A DNA stretch of 8,310 bases, from NCBI GenBank assembly GCA_937926325.1, contig CALAZQ010000609.1, positions 1-8,310 of the forward strand, in the 5' to 3' direction. This document shows, piece by piece, positions 1 to 5,946 of the stretch. The translations under genes and the position numbers were made by a program. The notes below the pieces were generated by a model. The model saw only the letters and a list, made by a program, of their open reading frames with translations, ran no database searches and had not been told where the DNA came from. Position 1 is the first letter of the stretch, and the number at the start of each line of letters is the position of its first letter. Source of the DNA: an uncultured Planctomycetaceae bacterium (GTDB lineage: Bacteria > Planctomycetota > Planctomycetia > Pirellulales > UBA1268).

Positions 1-11
1 TCAGACCAAAG

Positions 12-82
12 CTGGGGAACTAGGATTTGAACCTAGACTAACTGGTTCAGAGCCAGTCGTGCTACCGTTACACCATTCCCCA
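12..82 (-). tRNA. tRNA-Gln (anticodon CTG)
   Basis: Read on the minus strand, this folds into a complete cloverleaf of 71 nt. The 7-bp acceptor stem pairs TGGGGAA with TTCCCCA. The D arm is GTGT/GCAC, the anticodon stem is ACTGG/CCAGT around loop CTCTGAA, and the T arm is CTAGG/CCTAG around TTCAAAT. The anticodon CTG reads the glutamine codon CAG. The weak first pair (T1-A72) and the G discriminator base fit the usual identity elements of bacterial glutamine tRNA. The 3' CCA is not encoded (the next bases are CTT), so it must be added by the CCA-adding enzyme. I saw no convincing promoter in the bases upstream of its 5' end. Confidence 0.95.
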
Positions 83-240
83 ATGAATGGCCTGATCGCT
101 CGATCTGAAGGCGGCGGCTGGCGGCCGTGGGCCGGTAGCCACTCACCGGTCGACGCCTGTGGTAGCCTACCGTCGGAAGACCGGGTGGGCAATCGCGTTG
201 TTTACCGCGGCCAAAGGATTCACCGGCCATTCTGGGAGCG

Positions 241-250
241 GAAAGAGGGC
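241..250 (+). promoter_or_regulatory. Ribosome binding site deciding the phosphatase start
   Basis: The purine run GAAAGAGGGC lies 7 bases before GTG at 258. It supports that GTG over the upstream in-frame GTG at 159, whose extra 33 residues do not resemble any part of an FHA protein. Confidence 0.6.
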
Positions 251-257
251 AGCCGAC

Positions 258-1955
258 GTGTCGTTTTTGGTATTGCTGACAGGGTCGAAGGCGGGCGAAC
301 GGTATCGTATCGTCAAAGACCGAACCGTTATTGGGCGGCATCCCGGCTGCGATATCGTGGTCGATTCCGGAGCGGTCAGCCGGCAGCATGCGGCCGTGGT
401 CTACGCCGATGGCAAGCACTGGATCGAGGATCTTGGCAGCCGGAACGGCACGCTGGTCAACGGCCATCGGGTAGCCGAGCGGCAGCCGCTGGAAACCGCC
501 GACGAAATCAGCGTCTGTGACCAGCGGTTTTCGTTCACTTCAGGTGAGACGACGCCCTCGGAATGGGTCGCCCTGGGGGGTGAGACCGATCCCTCGCAGA
601 TGGTTTTCCAGCCCGATGATGATGAAGAAGCGGTCATCGTCTCACAGGTTGATATCCCCCGACCTTCGGCCGATGAGGGGCTGGGCCAGCACGCCGAGGC
701 CAAGTTGCGGGCCGTGATCGGGCTGAACCGGGCCCTTGGTTCTTCCCTGTCGCTCGACGAGGTGCTGCCCCGCCTGCTCGACGGCCTGTTTCAGATTTTT
801 ACCGACATCGAACGGGGCTTTGTCCTGCTCAACGACGTCAAGACCAACCGGCTGGTGCTGCGGGCCAAGAAGTTGCGGACCGAAGAGGAAGGGGGCGGCC
901 TGCGGCTGAGCCTGTCATTGGTCAACAAAGTTTCTGCCTCTCGCCGGGCCATCCTCTCAGCCGATGCCACCAGCGACAGCCGCTTTCGGCTCAACGAGAG
1001 CATCGTAGACTGCAACATCCGCTCGGTGATGTGCGTCCCCTTCATCGGGTCGGCGGGCACGGTGCTGGGGGTGCTCCAGGTTGACTCGCGGGATATCCGC
1101 AACGGCTTCGGTCAGGAGGATCTCGAAGTGCTGGCCGGCATTGCCGGCCAGGCGGCCAAGGCGGTCGAGCAGGCGACGGCCCACGACGAAAAAATCGCCC
1201 AGGAGCAGTTCAAGCGGGACCTCGAACTGGCCCACCGGGTTCAGCAGGGCCTGCTGCCCTCGGTGCCACCGGAGGTGAGCGGCTACCAGATTTTTGACTT
1301 TTACGAGGCGGCCCATCAGGTGGGGGGCGATTACTTCTCGTATGTGCCACTCGCCGACGGCCGGGTTGCGGTCGTGCTCGCCGATGTCTCCGGCAAGGGG
1401 GTCTCGGCTGCTTTGGTAATGGCCGCCCTGTCTGCCGATGTCCGCTACACCCTGGCGATCGAGCCCGACGTTGCCAAGGCGGTGACCAGGCTCAACGCCA
1501 GCTTCATGCGAAGTGGCTGGGACGATCGGTTCGCCACCTTCGTCGTCGTGGTGCTCGATCCGGCCCGCCATGTTGTCTCACAGGTGTCGGCCGGCCACCT
1601 GCCGACCTACCTGCGGCTGGCCGACGGCAGGGTCGAACCGGTCGGACTCGACGAGACCGGCCTGCCGCTGGGAGTCGATCCCACCTATGCCTATGAGGCG
1701 GTCGAGGTCAGCCTGCCACCCGGTGGCACGCTCGTTCTCTACACCGACGGCATCAGTGAGGCGATGGATCATCAGCACGAACCCTACGGGTTTGGCCGTC
1801 TGGAGAAGGTGCTGGCCGAACCGGCCGGCACAGCCGAGGAGGTGGGCCGGCGGCTGCTTGGCGACGTCGAACGGCACGCGGCCGGTCAGGTCCGCAGTGA
1901 CGACATGTGCCTCGTCTGCGTGGGCCGGCCGGCAGAGTCTGCCCCGCTTTCCTGA
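258..1955 (+). CDS. FHA-GAF-PP2C (RsbU/SpoIIE-type) serine/threonine phosphatase
   Basis: Predicted cytoplasmic signalling phosphatase of 565 residues with three domains. An FHA phosphothreonine-binding domain spans about residues 1-90, with G26-R27, S41-R-Q-H44 and S61-R-N-G64. A GAF sensory domain spans about 150-310. A PP2C-type SpoIIE domain spans about 320-560. Likely metal-binding acidic residues are all present: D358 in VGGDYF, D376 in ADVSGKG, D497 in YTDGISEA and D548/D549 in RSDDM, so the enzyme looks active. Related RsbU-like proteins dephosphorylate anti-anti-sigma (STAS) proteins in partner-switching pathways. Here the FHA domain probably docks it to a Thr-phosphorylated protein, and the GAF domain may bind a small ligand; both are inference. 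No STAS protein or anti-sigma kinase lies in the window, so its target is unknown. The start is GTG at 258, chosen because the FHA domain begins right there and a ribosome binding site precedes it. Confidence 0.92.
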   Translation: MSFLVLLTGSKAGERYRIVKDRTVIGRHPGCDIVVDSGAVSRQHAAVVYADGKHWIEDLGSRNGTLVNGHRVAERQPLETADEISVCDQRFSFTSGETTPSEWVALGGETDPSQMVFQPDDDEEAVIVSQVDIPRPSADEGLGQHAEAKLRAVIGLNRALGSSLSLDEVLPRLLDGLFQIFTDIERGFVLLNDVKTNRLVLRAKKLRTEEEGGGLRLSLSLVNKVSASRRAILSADATSDSRFRLNESIVDCNIRSVMCVPFIGSAGTVLGVLQVDSRDIRNGFGQEDLEVLAGIAGQAAKAVEQATAHDEKIAQEQFKRDLELAHRVQQGLLPSVPPEVSGYQIFDFYEAAHQVGGDYFSYVPLADGRVAVVLADVSGKGVSAALVMAALSADVRYTLAIEPDVAKAVTRLNASFMRSGWDDRFATFVVVVLDPARHVVSQVSAGHLPTYLRLADGRVEPVGLDETGLPLGVDPTYAYEAVEVSLPPGGTLVLYTDGISEAMDHQHEPYGFGRLEKVLAEPAGTAEEVGRRLLGDVERHAAGQVRSDDMCLVCVGRPAESAPLS

Positions 1956-1970
1956 CACCGCCCGGCGGTG
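1956..1970 (+). repeat. Short inverted repeat just after the phosphatase stop
   Basis: CACCGCCCGGCGGTG starts at the base after the TGA stop and can fold into a 6-bp GC-rich hairpin with a 3-base loop. No T-tract follows, so it is not a standard intrinsic terminator. It might stabilise the mRNA 3' end or be chance in GC-rich DNA. Confidence 0.35.
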
Positions 1971-2104
1971 GCAGCAGATCGACTTCTGATGGTTGGACGG
2001 TCGATAGTCGTGGTGAGCAACAGCCGGTACGCCAGGGCGGGCGGCTGGCCACGGGCGGTGCGAATGCCCCCGTGACGCGATACCGAAACGCAGGGATGCA
2101 CGCT

Positions 2105-2353
2105 ATGAGTCTGTTTGAGTGGGTTCGCGCGGGAGTGCGGCAGGCGGTGGTGCTCGGCTTTGCTGACGCCATGGAAGATGTCGGCAGCCGGACGCGGGAA
2201 GAAGATTTCGGGGCGACCCTCGCCCAGAGTCTGCGGAGTCGCCTCGAGGTGCAGCCGGAGCCGACCGTGATCGAATCGAAGCCAGCGGCGGGGGGCCGCC
2301 GACGGCTGGGCCGTTCGATCAGCAAGGATGCGGTGGCAGCCAAGGCCGCCTGA
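2105..2353 (+). CDS. Small hypothetical protein (82 aa)
   Basis: I do not recognise this protein. The N-terminal 25 residues or so (starting MSLFEWVRAGVRQAV, then LGFADAMEDVG) look like an amphipathic helix. The middle is acidic to mixed, and the last third is rich in Arg, Lys, Ala and Gly, ending VAAKAA. There is no signal peptide, no full membrane segment and no cysteine. The reading frame stays open upstream to 1907, but those codons overlap the phosphatase gene and have shadow-like composition. ATG at 2105 is preferred because AGGG lies 9 bases before it; ATG at 2096, also in frame, would add three residues. It follows the phosphatase after about 150 bases and ends 7 bases short of the convergent Anbu stop. 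Function cannot be assigned. Confidence in it being a real gene is moderate: it fills an otherwise empty gap and has a plausible start. Confidence 0.6.
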   Translation: MSLFEWVRAGVRQAVVLGFADAMEDVGSRTREEDFGATLAQSLRSRLEVQPEPTVIESKPAAGGRRRLGRSISKDAVAAKAA

Positions 2354-2360
2354 CCGGGCG

Positions 2361-3140
2361 TCAGCGGGGCCGAGCGAGCAGGCAGGTGCTACCGTTTTCA
2401 AGGTCCGAGCCGGGGCTGCCGAAATCGATATCTGGCAGGGTGGAGATGACCGACCGCAGGCCCTGCTCCCACTGCGAGCGAATGCCGAAGAGCCCCTCGT
2501 CGTCCGGCTGAAACCGGCGGTAGGTTCGGATCGCGAGCTCATCATTGCGGTAGACCAGCATGTCGATCGGTGGCCCGACGGCGACGTTCGAACGCATCGT
2601 CGAGTCGAGCGAGATGATGGCGTACTTCACCGCCTGCTCCAGCGACGTGTCGTCATAGCGAATGCCCCGGTCGAGAATCGGCCGGCCGTACTTGGTTTCA
2701 CCGATCTGCAGGAACGGGGCGCTGCGGGTGCACCGCAGGGGATTGCCTTGGGCGTAGATCATGTAGAGCTGCGGCGGCTCGTCGCCGATCTGCCCACCAA
2801 CCAGAAAGCTGACGGCAAAAGCGATGTTGTCACGTTCCATCGCCGCCCGGTCGATCTCGCTGATCTCCCGAATGTGCCGGCCCACGCAGCGGGCGGCATC
2901 GTAAAATGTGGTTACCCCGGCCAGTCCCCTGCCCTGTTCGAATTCCTGGCGGATTCTCGTCACGATCGACTGAGTCAACGAGAGGCTACCGCTGGAGAGA
3001 ACCGAAAAGACCCGCTCGCCGGGAACCACGAAGCTGTGCATCTTGCAGCAGACATTGATCTGGTCGATGCCGGCGTTGGTACGGGAGTCGGACGCGAGGA
3101 CGAGGCCCTCGTGGGTGCGGATGCCAAGGCAGTACGTCAT
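2361..3140 (-). CDS. Anbu, proteasome-related N-terminal-nucleophile hydrolase
   Basis: This 259-residue protein belongs to Anbu ('ancestral beta subunit'), related to HslV and 20S proteasome beta subunits. The start MTYCLGIR matches the family: removal of Met exposes Thr2 as the nucleophile. Other active-site candidates are D18 in ASDSRTNAG and K33 (mature D17 and K32). A DSTMRSN segment at 179-185 sits where proteasome subunits carry their conserved Asp and Ser. Length is normal and there is no signal peptide, so it should be cytoplasmic and self-assembling. Known Anbu structures form open or ring oligomers without an obvious ATPase partner, and the natural substrate is unknown to me. ATG at 3140 is fixed by the Thr2 requirement; the frame is open upstream to 3413 but cannot be native. 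No clear Shine-Dalgarno precedes it. It is divergent from the ATP-grasp/alpha-E/transglutaminase genes it is usually linked with. The Cys-Cys pair just before K33 looks unusual to me. Confidence 0.93.
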   Translation of the reverse strand: MTYCLGIRTHEGLVLASDSRTNAGIDQINVCCKMHSFVVPGERVFSVLSSGSLSLTQSIVTRIRQEFEQGRGLAGVTTFYDAARCVGRHIREISEIDRAAMERDNIAFAVSFLVGGQIGDEPPQLYMIYAQGNPLRCTRSAPFLQIGETKYGRPILDRGIRYDDTSLEQAVKYAIISLDSTMRSNVAVGPPIDMLVYRNDELAIRTYRRFQPDDEGLFGIRSQWEQGLRSVISTLPDIDFGSPGSDLENGSTCLLARPR

Positions 3141-3320
3141 GGAATGAGTGGTCGCGGGGGAAGAAAAGAGGGATCTATTCCCGGTATGTGATTTGCAGCG
3201 TAGAGTACCTGATCGGCTGAAAAGCTGCTGCGGCTGGTTTCCGGTAGTGGCCGGGTGGCGGTCTGCCGCGTCCGCAGGCAGCAATGCCCCGCCGGTGAGC
3301 GGCAGTCGGCTGCCAGTTGA

Positions 3321-3374
3321 TCGGACTGGCTCTCGGGAGCTGGGCCGGAGCGTGTGGGAAATGTGGCAGTCCGA
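3321..3374 (+). repeat. Eight-base inverted repeat in the operon leader, ending at the ribosome binding site
   Basis: TCGGACTG (3321-3328) is the exact reverse complement of CAGTCCGA (3367-3374), with 38 bases between. The right arm ends two bases before the ribosome binding site of the ATP-grasp gene. The left arm also forms part of the hairpin GCCAGT/ACTGGC at 3312-3330, so the two structures exclude each other. That arrangement could allow attenuation or translational control, but this is inference from complementarity only. Confidence 0.4.
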
Positions 3375-3376
3375 CC

Positions 3377-3383
3377 AGGAAGG
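3377..3383 (+). promoter_or_regulatory. Ribosome binding site deciding the ATP-grasp start
   Basis: AGGAAGG stands 8 bases before ATG at 3392. It supports that start over the upstream in-frame codon at 3317, which lies inside the inverted-repeat leader. Confidence 0.7.
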
Positions 3384-3391
3384 CGGAGACG

Positions 3392-4945
3392 ATGGCGGAA
3401 CAAGGTGGGACACTGGCGACCTCAGACCGGTCGTCCCCGCTCTGGGCCGACTATGAGCTGACGGCTGCCTACGACGAAATGTTTCCCGGCGGCGATGCGG
3501 TGCGGCCGCATTATGCGGCCCTCCGCGATTCCTTGCGGTTCACCACGGGGGATGCCTTCCGCCAGCGGAAGGCGATGACCGATCTCTCGATGCGGCAGGA
3601 CGGTGTCGGCTTCACGGTCTACCGGGCGGAAGAGGGGATCGAGCGGGTCTGGCCGATGGATCCGATGCCCCGCATCATCCCGGCGGATGAGTGGCAACAG
3701 ATCGAGGCGGGACTGATTCAGCGGATCAATGCCCTCAACCTGTTTCTCTGGGACATCTACCACGACCAGTTCATTCTGCGGGACCGTGTCGTCCCGCCGC
3801 AGCTGGTGCTGCAGGGCACGTCGTTCCGGCGGGAGTTCGTCGGGGTCGACGTGCCTCGCCGCATTTATGTGCACATCTGTGGCACCGACCTGATTCGGGC
3901 TGCCGACGGGGAGTACCTCGTGCTGGAAGACAATGCCCGCACCCCATCGGGGGTCAGCTACGTGCTGCAGAACCGGCAGGTGCTCAAACGGGTTTTCCCT
4001 TCATTGTTCAACCGCTATGACGTGCTGCCCAACGACGAGTACCCGACCACCCTGCTCGAGGTGCTGCGGTATGTCGCCCCGGAGTCGGCGGCCGACCCGA
4101 CCGCCGTGCTGCTCAGCCCCGGCATGTACAACTCGGCCTATTTCGAGCACAGCTTCCTCGCGCAGCGAATGGGCATCGAGCTGGTCGAGGGGCGGGATCT
4201 GCAGGTCGATAACAACCGGGTCTTCATGCGGACGACCCGCGGCCTGCGGCAGGTGGATACCATCTATCGCCGGATCGACGACGATTTTCTCGACCCGCTC
4301 ACCTTCCGGCCCGACAGTGCCCTGGGGGTGCCTGGGCTCGTCAACGCCTATCGGGCCGGGAACGTGGCCCTGGCCAACAGCATCGGCACCGGCATCGCCG
4401 ACGACAAGGGCATCTATCCGTTCGTGCCGGAGATGATCCGCTATTACCTGAAGCAGGATCCGCTCCTCAACAACGTCGAAACCTTCCGGCCGGCGATTCC
4501 CGCCGAGCTTGATCACGTGCTGGCGAACCTGGAAAGCCTGGTGGTCAAACGGGTGAACGAGTCTGGGGGCTACGGCATGCTCGTGGGGCCGAGTTCCACC
4601 AGGGCCCAGCGGGAGGCCTTCCGCGAGCAGATAAAGGCCAACCCCCGCGACTTCATCGCCCAGCCGACGATCCAACTCTCGACCCACCCCACCTTCATCG
4701 ACGGCCGGCTGGAAGGCCGGCACATCGACCTGCGGCCCTTCGTGTTATGCGGCGAACGGGTGGTGGTCACGCCGGGCGGCTTGACCCGGGTGGCCCTGCC
4801 CCGCGGCAGCCTCGTCGTCAACAGCTCGCAGGGGGGCGGCAGCAAAGACACCTGGGTGCTTGCCGGTGGTGAAAAAAACCAGCCCGGGGCCGAAGCCATG
4901 CTCGGCCAGTCAGCCGCTGACCAGCTGGCGGGAGGGGGGCGATGA
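3392..4945 (+). CDS. Circularly permuted ATP-grasp type 2 protein (DUF404/DUF407)
   Basis: A 517-residue cytoplasmic protein of the circularly permuted ATP-grasp family, predicted to use ATP to form an amide or peptide bond through an acyl-phosphate. Family landmarks are visible: EDNARTPSGVSYV from E179, the lysine-bearing strand VVKRVNESGGYGM with K386 as likely ATP-binding lysine, FIAQPTIQLSTHP, GRHIDLRPF with H444, D446 and R448, and the closing N477-S-S-Q-G-G-G-S-K-D-T-W488. The roughly 27 residues after this end are a low-complexity Ala/Gly/Gln tail. The family usually sits beside alpha-E and transglutaminase-like genes, as here. Comparative work has proposed peptide synthesis or tagging, but the substrate is not established. 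It is the first gene of the operon; its TGA overlaps the next ATG by four bases (ATGA), so translation is probably coupled. Start ATG 3392 was chosen from the AGGAAGG site. Confidence 0.93.
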   Translation: MAEQGGTLATSDRSSPLWADYELTAAYDEMFPGGDAVRPHYAALRDSLRFTTGDAFRQRKAMTDLSMRQDGVGFTVYRAEEGIERVWPMDPMPRIIPADEWQQIEAGLIQRINALNLFLWDIYHDQFILRDRVVPPQLVLQGTSFRREFVGVDVPRRIYVHICGTDLIRAADGEYLVLEDNARTPSGVSYVLQNRQVLKRVFPSLFNRYDVLPNDEYPTTLLEVLRYVAPESAADPTAVLLSPGMYNSAYFEHSFLAQRMGIELVEGRDLQVDNNRVFMRTTRGLRQVDTIYRRIDDDFLDPLTFRPDSALGVPGLVNAYRAGNVALANSIGTGIADDKGIYPFVPEMIRYYLKQDPLLNNVETFRPAIPAELDHVLANLESLVVKRVNESGGYGMLVGPSSTRAQREAFREQIKANPRDFIAQPTIQLSTHPTFIDGRLEGRHIDLRPFVLCGERVVVTPGGLTRVALPRGSLVVNSSQGGGSKDTWVLAGGEKNQPGAEAMLGQSAADQLAGGGR

Positions 4946-5895
4946 TGCTCAGCCGGGTTGCCGACGCCCTCTTCTGGATGGGACGCTATCTGGAACGGGC
5001 CGACCATCTTGCCCGCGCCGTCGGGGTCACCAGTAGCCTAGAGCTTGACCTGCACGGGGTGCTGGCCGACCCGGTCGAACTGGAATGGACCGCGCTGCTG
5101 GCTCAGTATCAGCAGCCGCCCCCGATTCACCGCGAGGATGAGGACGCCGTCACTGCCGTTCAGCGGTGGCTGCTGACCGACATCACCAACACTGGCAGCG
5201 TCATCGCCTGTGTGAACCGGGCTCGCAACAATGCCCGCAGCATCCGCGGCTCGATCAGCCCGCCGATGTGGCGGGAACTCAACAAGCTGCACTGGCGGCT
5301 CAGCGATGTCGCCTTTCAGGAGCGGGTGGGCGAGTCTCCGCACGACTTCTGCGAAGAGACACAGATGGGGGTGCTGCTCTTCCATGGCATCTGTGACGCC
5401 ACGCTGATTCAGGACGAGGGCTGGCACTTTATTCAGATGGGCCGCTACCTGGAACGGGCCGACAAGGTGCTGCGGACACTCGATGCCAAGCTGGGACTGT
5501 TCGTGGCCGGAGAGGTGACCGACCTGCCGGTGAGCGTGTTGCAGTGGGCGGCGGTGCTGAAACGCTGTGCCGCCTACGAGGCCTATCAGCGGCTCTCAAT
5601 CGGCCGGGTCGAACCGGAGCGGATCATCGAGTTTCTGCTGACGCACCCGGAGTTTCCTCATTCCGTCCGCTTCGGCCTGAACCGAGTCTTTCACTCGCTC
5701 GGCGTGGTCTCAGGTGAGCCGGTGGTCCGGGGTGACACCGAGCCGGGCCGAACCGTTGGCCGACTGGTCAGTGACCTGACCTACCTTGACCGGCCGTCGC
5801 TCGGCGCTGCCGGCTTGCGGGAGTTTCTCAGCCTTTCCCTGCAGCGGTGCGGCCTGATCGGTCGGCTGCTGCAGCAGCAGTATTCGCTGCAATGA
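4942..5895 (+). CDS. Alpha-E domain protein (DUF403)
   Basis: A 317-residue all-helical protein of the alpha-E (DUF403) family, full length for the family. The N terminus MMLSRVADALFWMGRYLERA is diagnostic. The nine-residue sequence MGRYLERAD occurs at residues 13-21 and again at 166-174, which suggests two similar helical hairpins. The family has no proven enzymatic activity. It is encoded with, and sometimes fused to, ATP-grasp partners and is thought to act with them in the same peptide-linked pathway. The start overlaps the ATP-grasp stop (ATGA), and GGAGG at 4931-4935 lies 6 bases before it; a second ATG directly follows, so initiation at 4945 is also possible. The protein ends in a glutamine-rich tail, RLLQQQYSLQ. 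No signal peptide or membrane segment is seen, so it should be cytoplasmic. Confidence 0.93.
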   Translation: MMLSRVADALFWMGRYLERADHLARAVGVTSSLELDLHGVLADPVELEWTALLAQYQQPPPIHREDEDAVTAVQRWLLTDITNTGSVIACVNRARNNARSIRGSISPPMWRELNKLHWRLSDVAFQERVGESPHDFCEETQMGVLLFHGICDATLIQDEGWHFIQMGRYLERADKVLRTLDAKLGLFVAGEVTDLPVSVLQWAAVLKRCAAYEAYQRLSIGRVEPERIIEFLLTHPEFPHSVRFGLNRVFHSLGVVSGEPVVRGDTEPGRTVGRLVSDLTYLDRPSLGAAGLREFLSLSLQRCGLIGRLLQQQYSLQ

Positions 5896-5946
5896 CTCGA
5901 TCCGTCACCTCTTGAAGCCACCTGTTCCCTGCCGGAACCGCAGCCG

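Larger units (their letters stand above)
3141..3391. promoter_or_regulatory. Divergent spacer between Anbu and the ATP-grasp operon
   Basis: This 251-base spacer must carry the promoters of both the Anbu gene and the three-gene operon, unless one is transcribed from farther away. I cannot identify a convincing -35/-10 pair on either strand. The Anbu-proximal third is comparatively AT-rich, while the operon-proximal part is GC-rich and full of small inverted repeats. These are CTGCC/GGCAG at 3263-3281, GGCAG/CTGCC at 3301-3314 and GCCAGT/ACTGGC at 3312-3330, plus the longer-range pair described in its own entry. No reading frame here looks like a gene. Confidence 0.55.

Noticed and set aside
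59..520. A 153-codon plus-strand open frame starting inside the tRNA
   Set aside because: It overlaps the tRNA and the FHA domain in a different frame and is Arg/Gly-rich, typical of a GC-rich shadow.
957..1571. A 204-codon minus-strand open frame inside the phosphatase gene
   Set aside because: It is an antisense shadow of the conserved GAF and PP2C coding region, with no motif of its own.
2328..3191. A 287-codon plus-strand open frame opposite Anbu
   Set aside because: Anbu on the other strand is an unmistakable family match with its catalytic residues; the plus-strand frame has no recognisable motif and reflects high GC content.
3193..3221. TTGCAG, 17 bases, GCTGAA as a possible sigma-70 promoter for the ATP-grasp operon
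   Set aside because: The -10 candidate matches the consensus too poorly, and single weak matches are expected by chance.
3317..3391. An N-terminal extension of the ATP-grasp protein from an upstream start
   Set aside because: The extension covers the inverted-repeat leader and the Shine-Dalgarno for ATG 3392, and it adds Cys/Gly-rich residues not expected in the family.
4001..4723. A 240-codon minus-strand open frame inside the ATP-grasp gene
   Set aside because: It lies wholly within a well-supported gene and has the His/Val/Gly/Asp-rich composition of an antisense shadow, with no domain signature.
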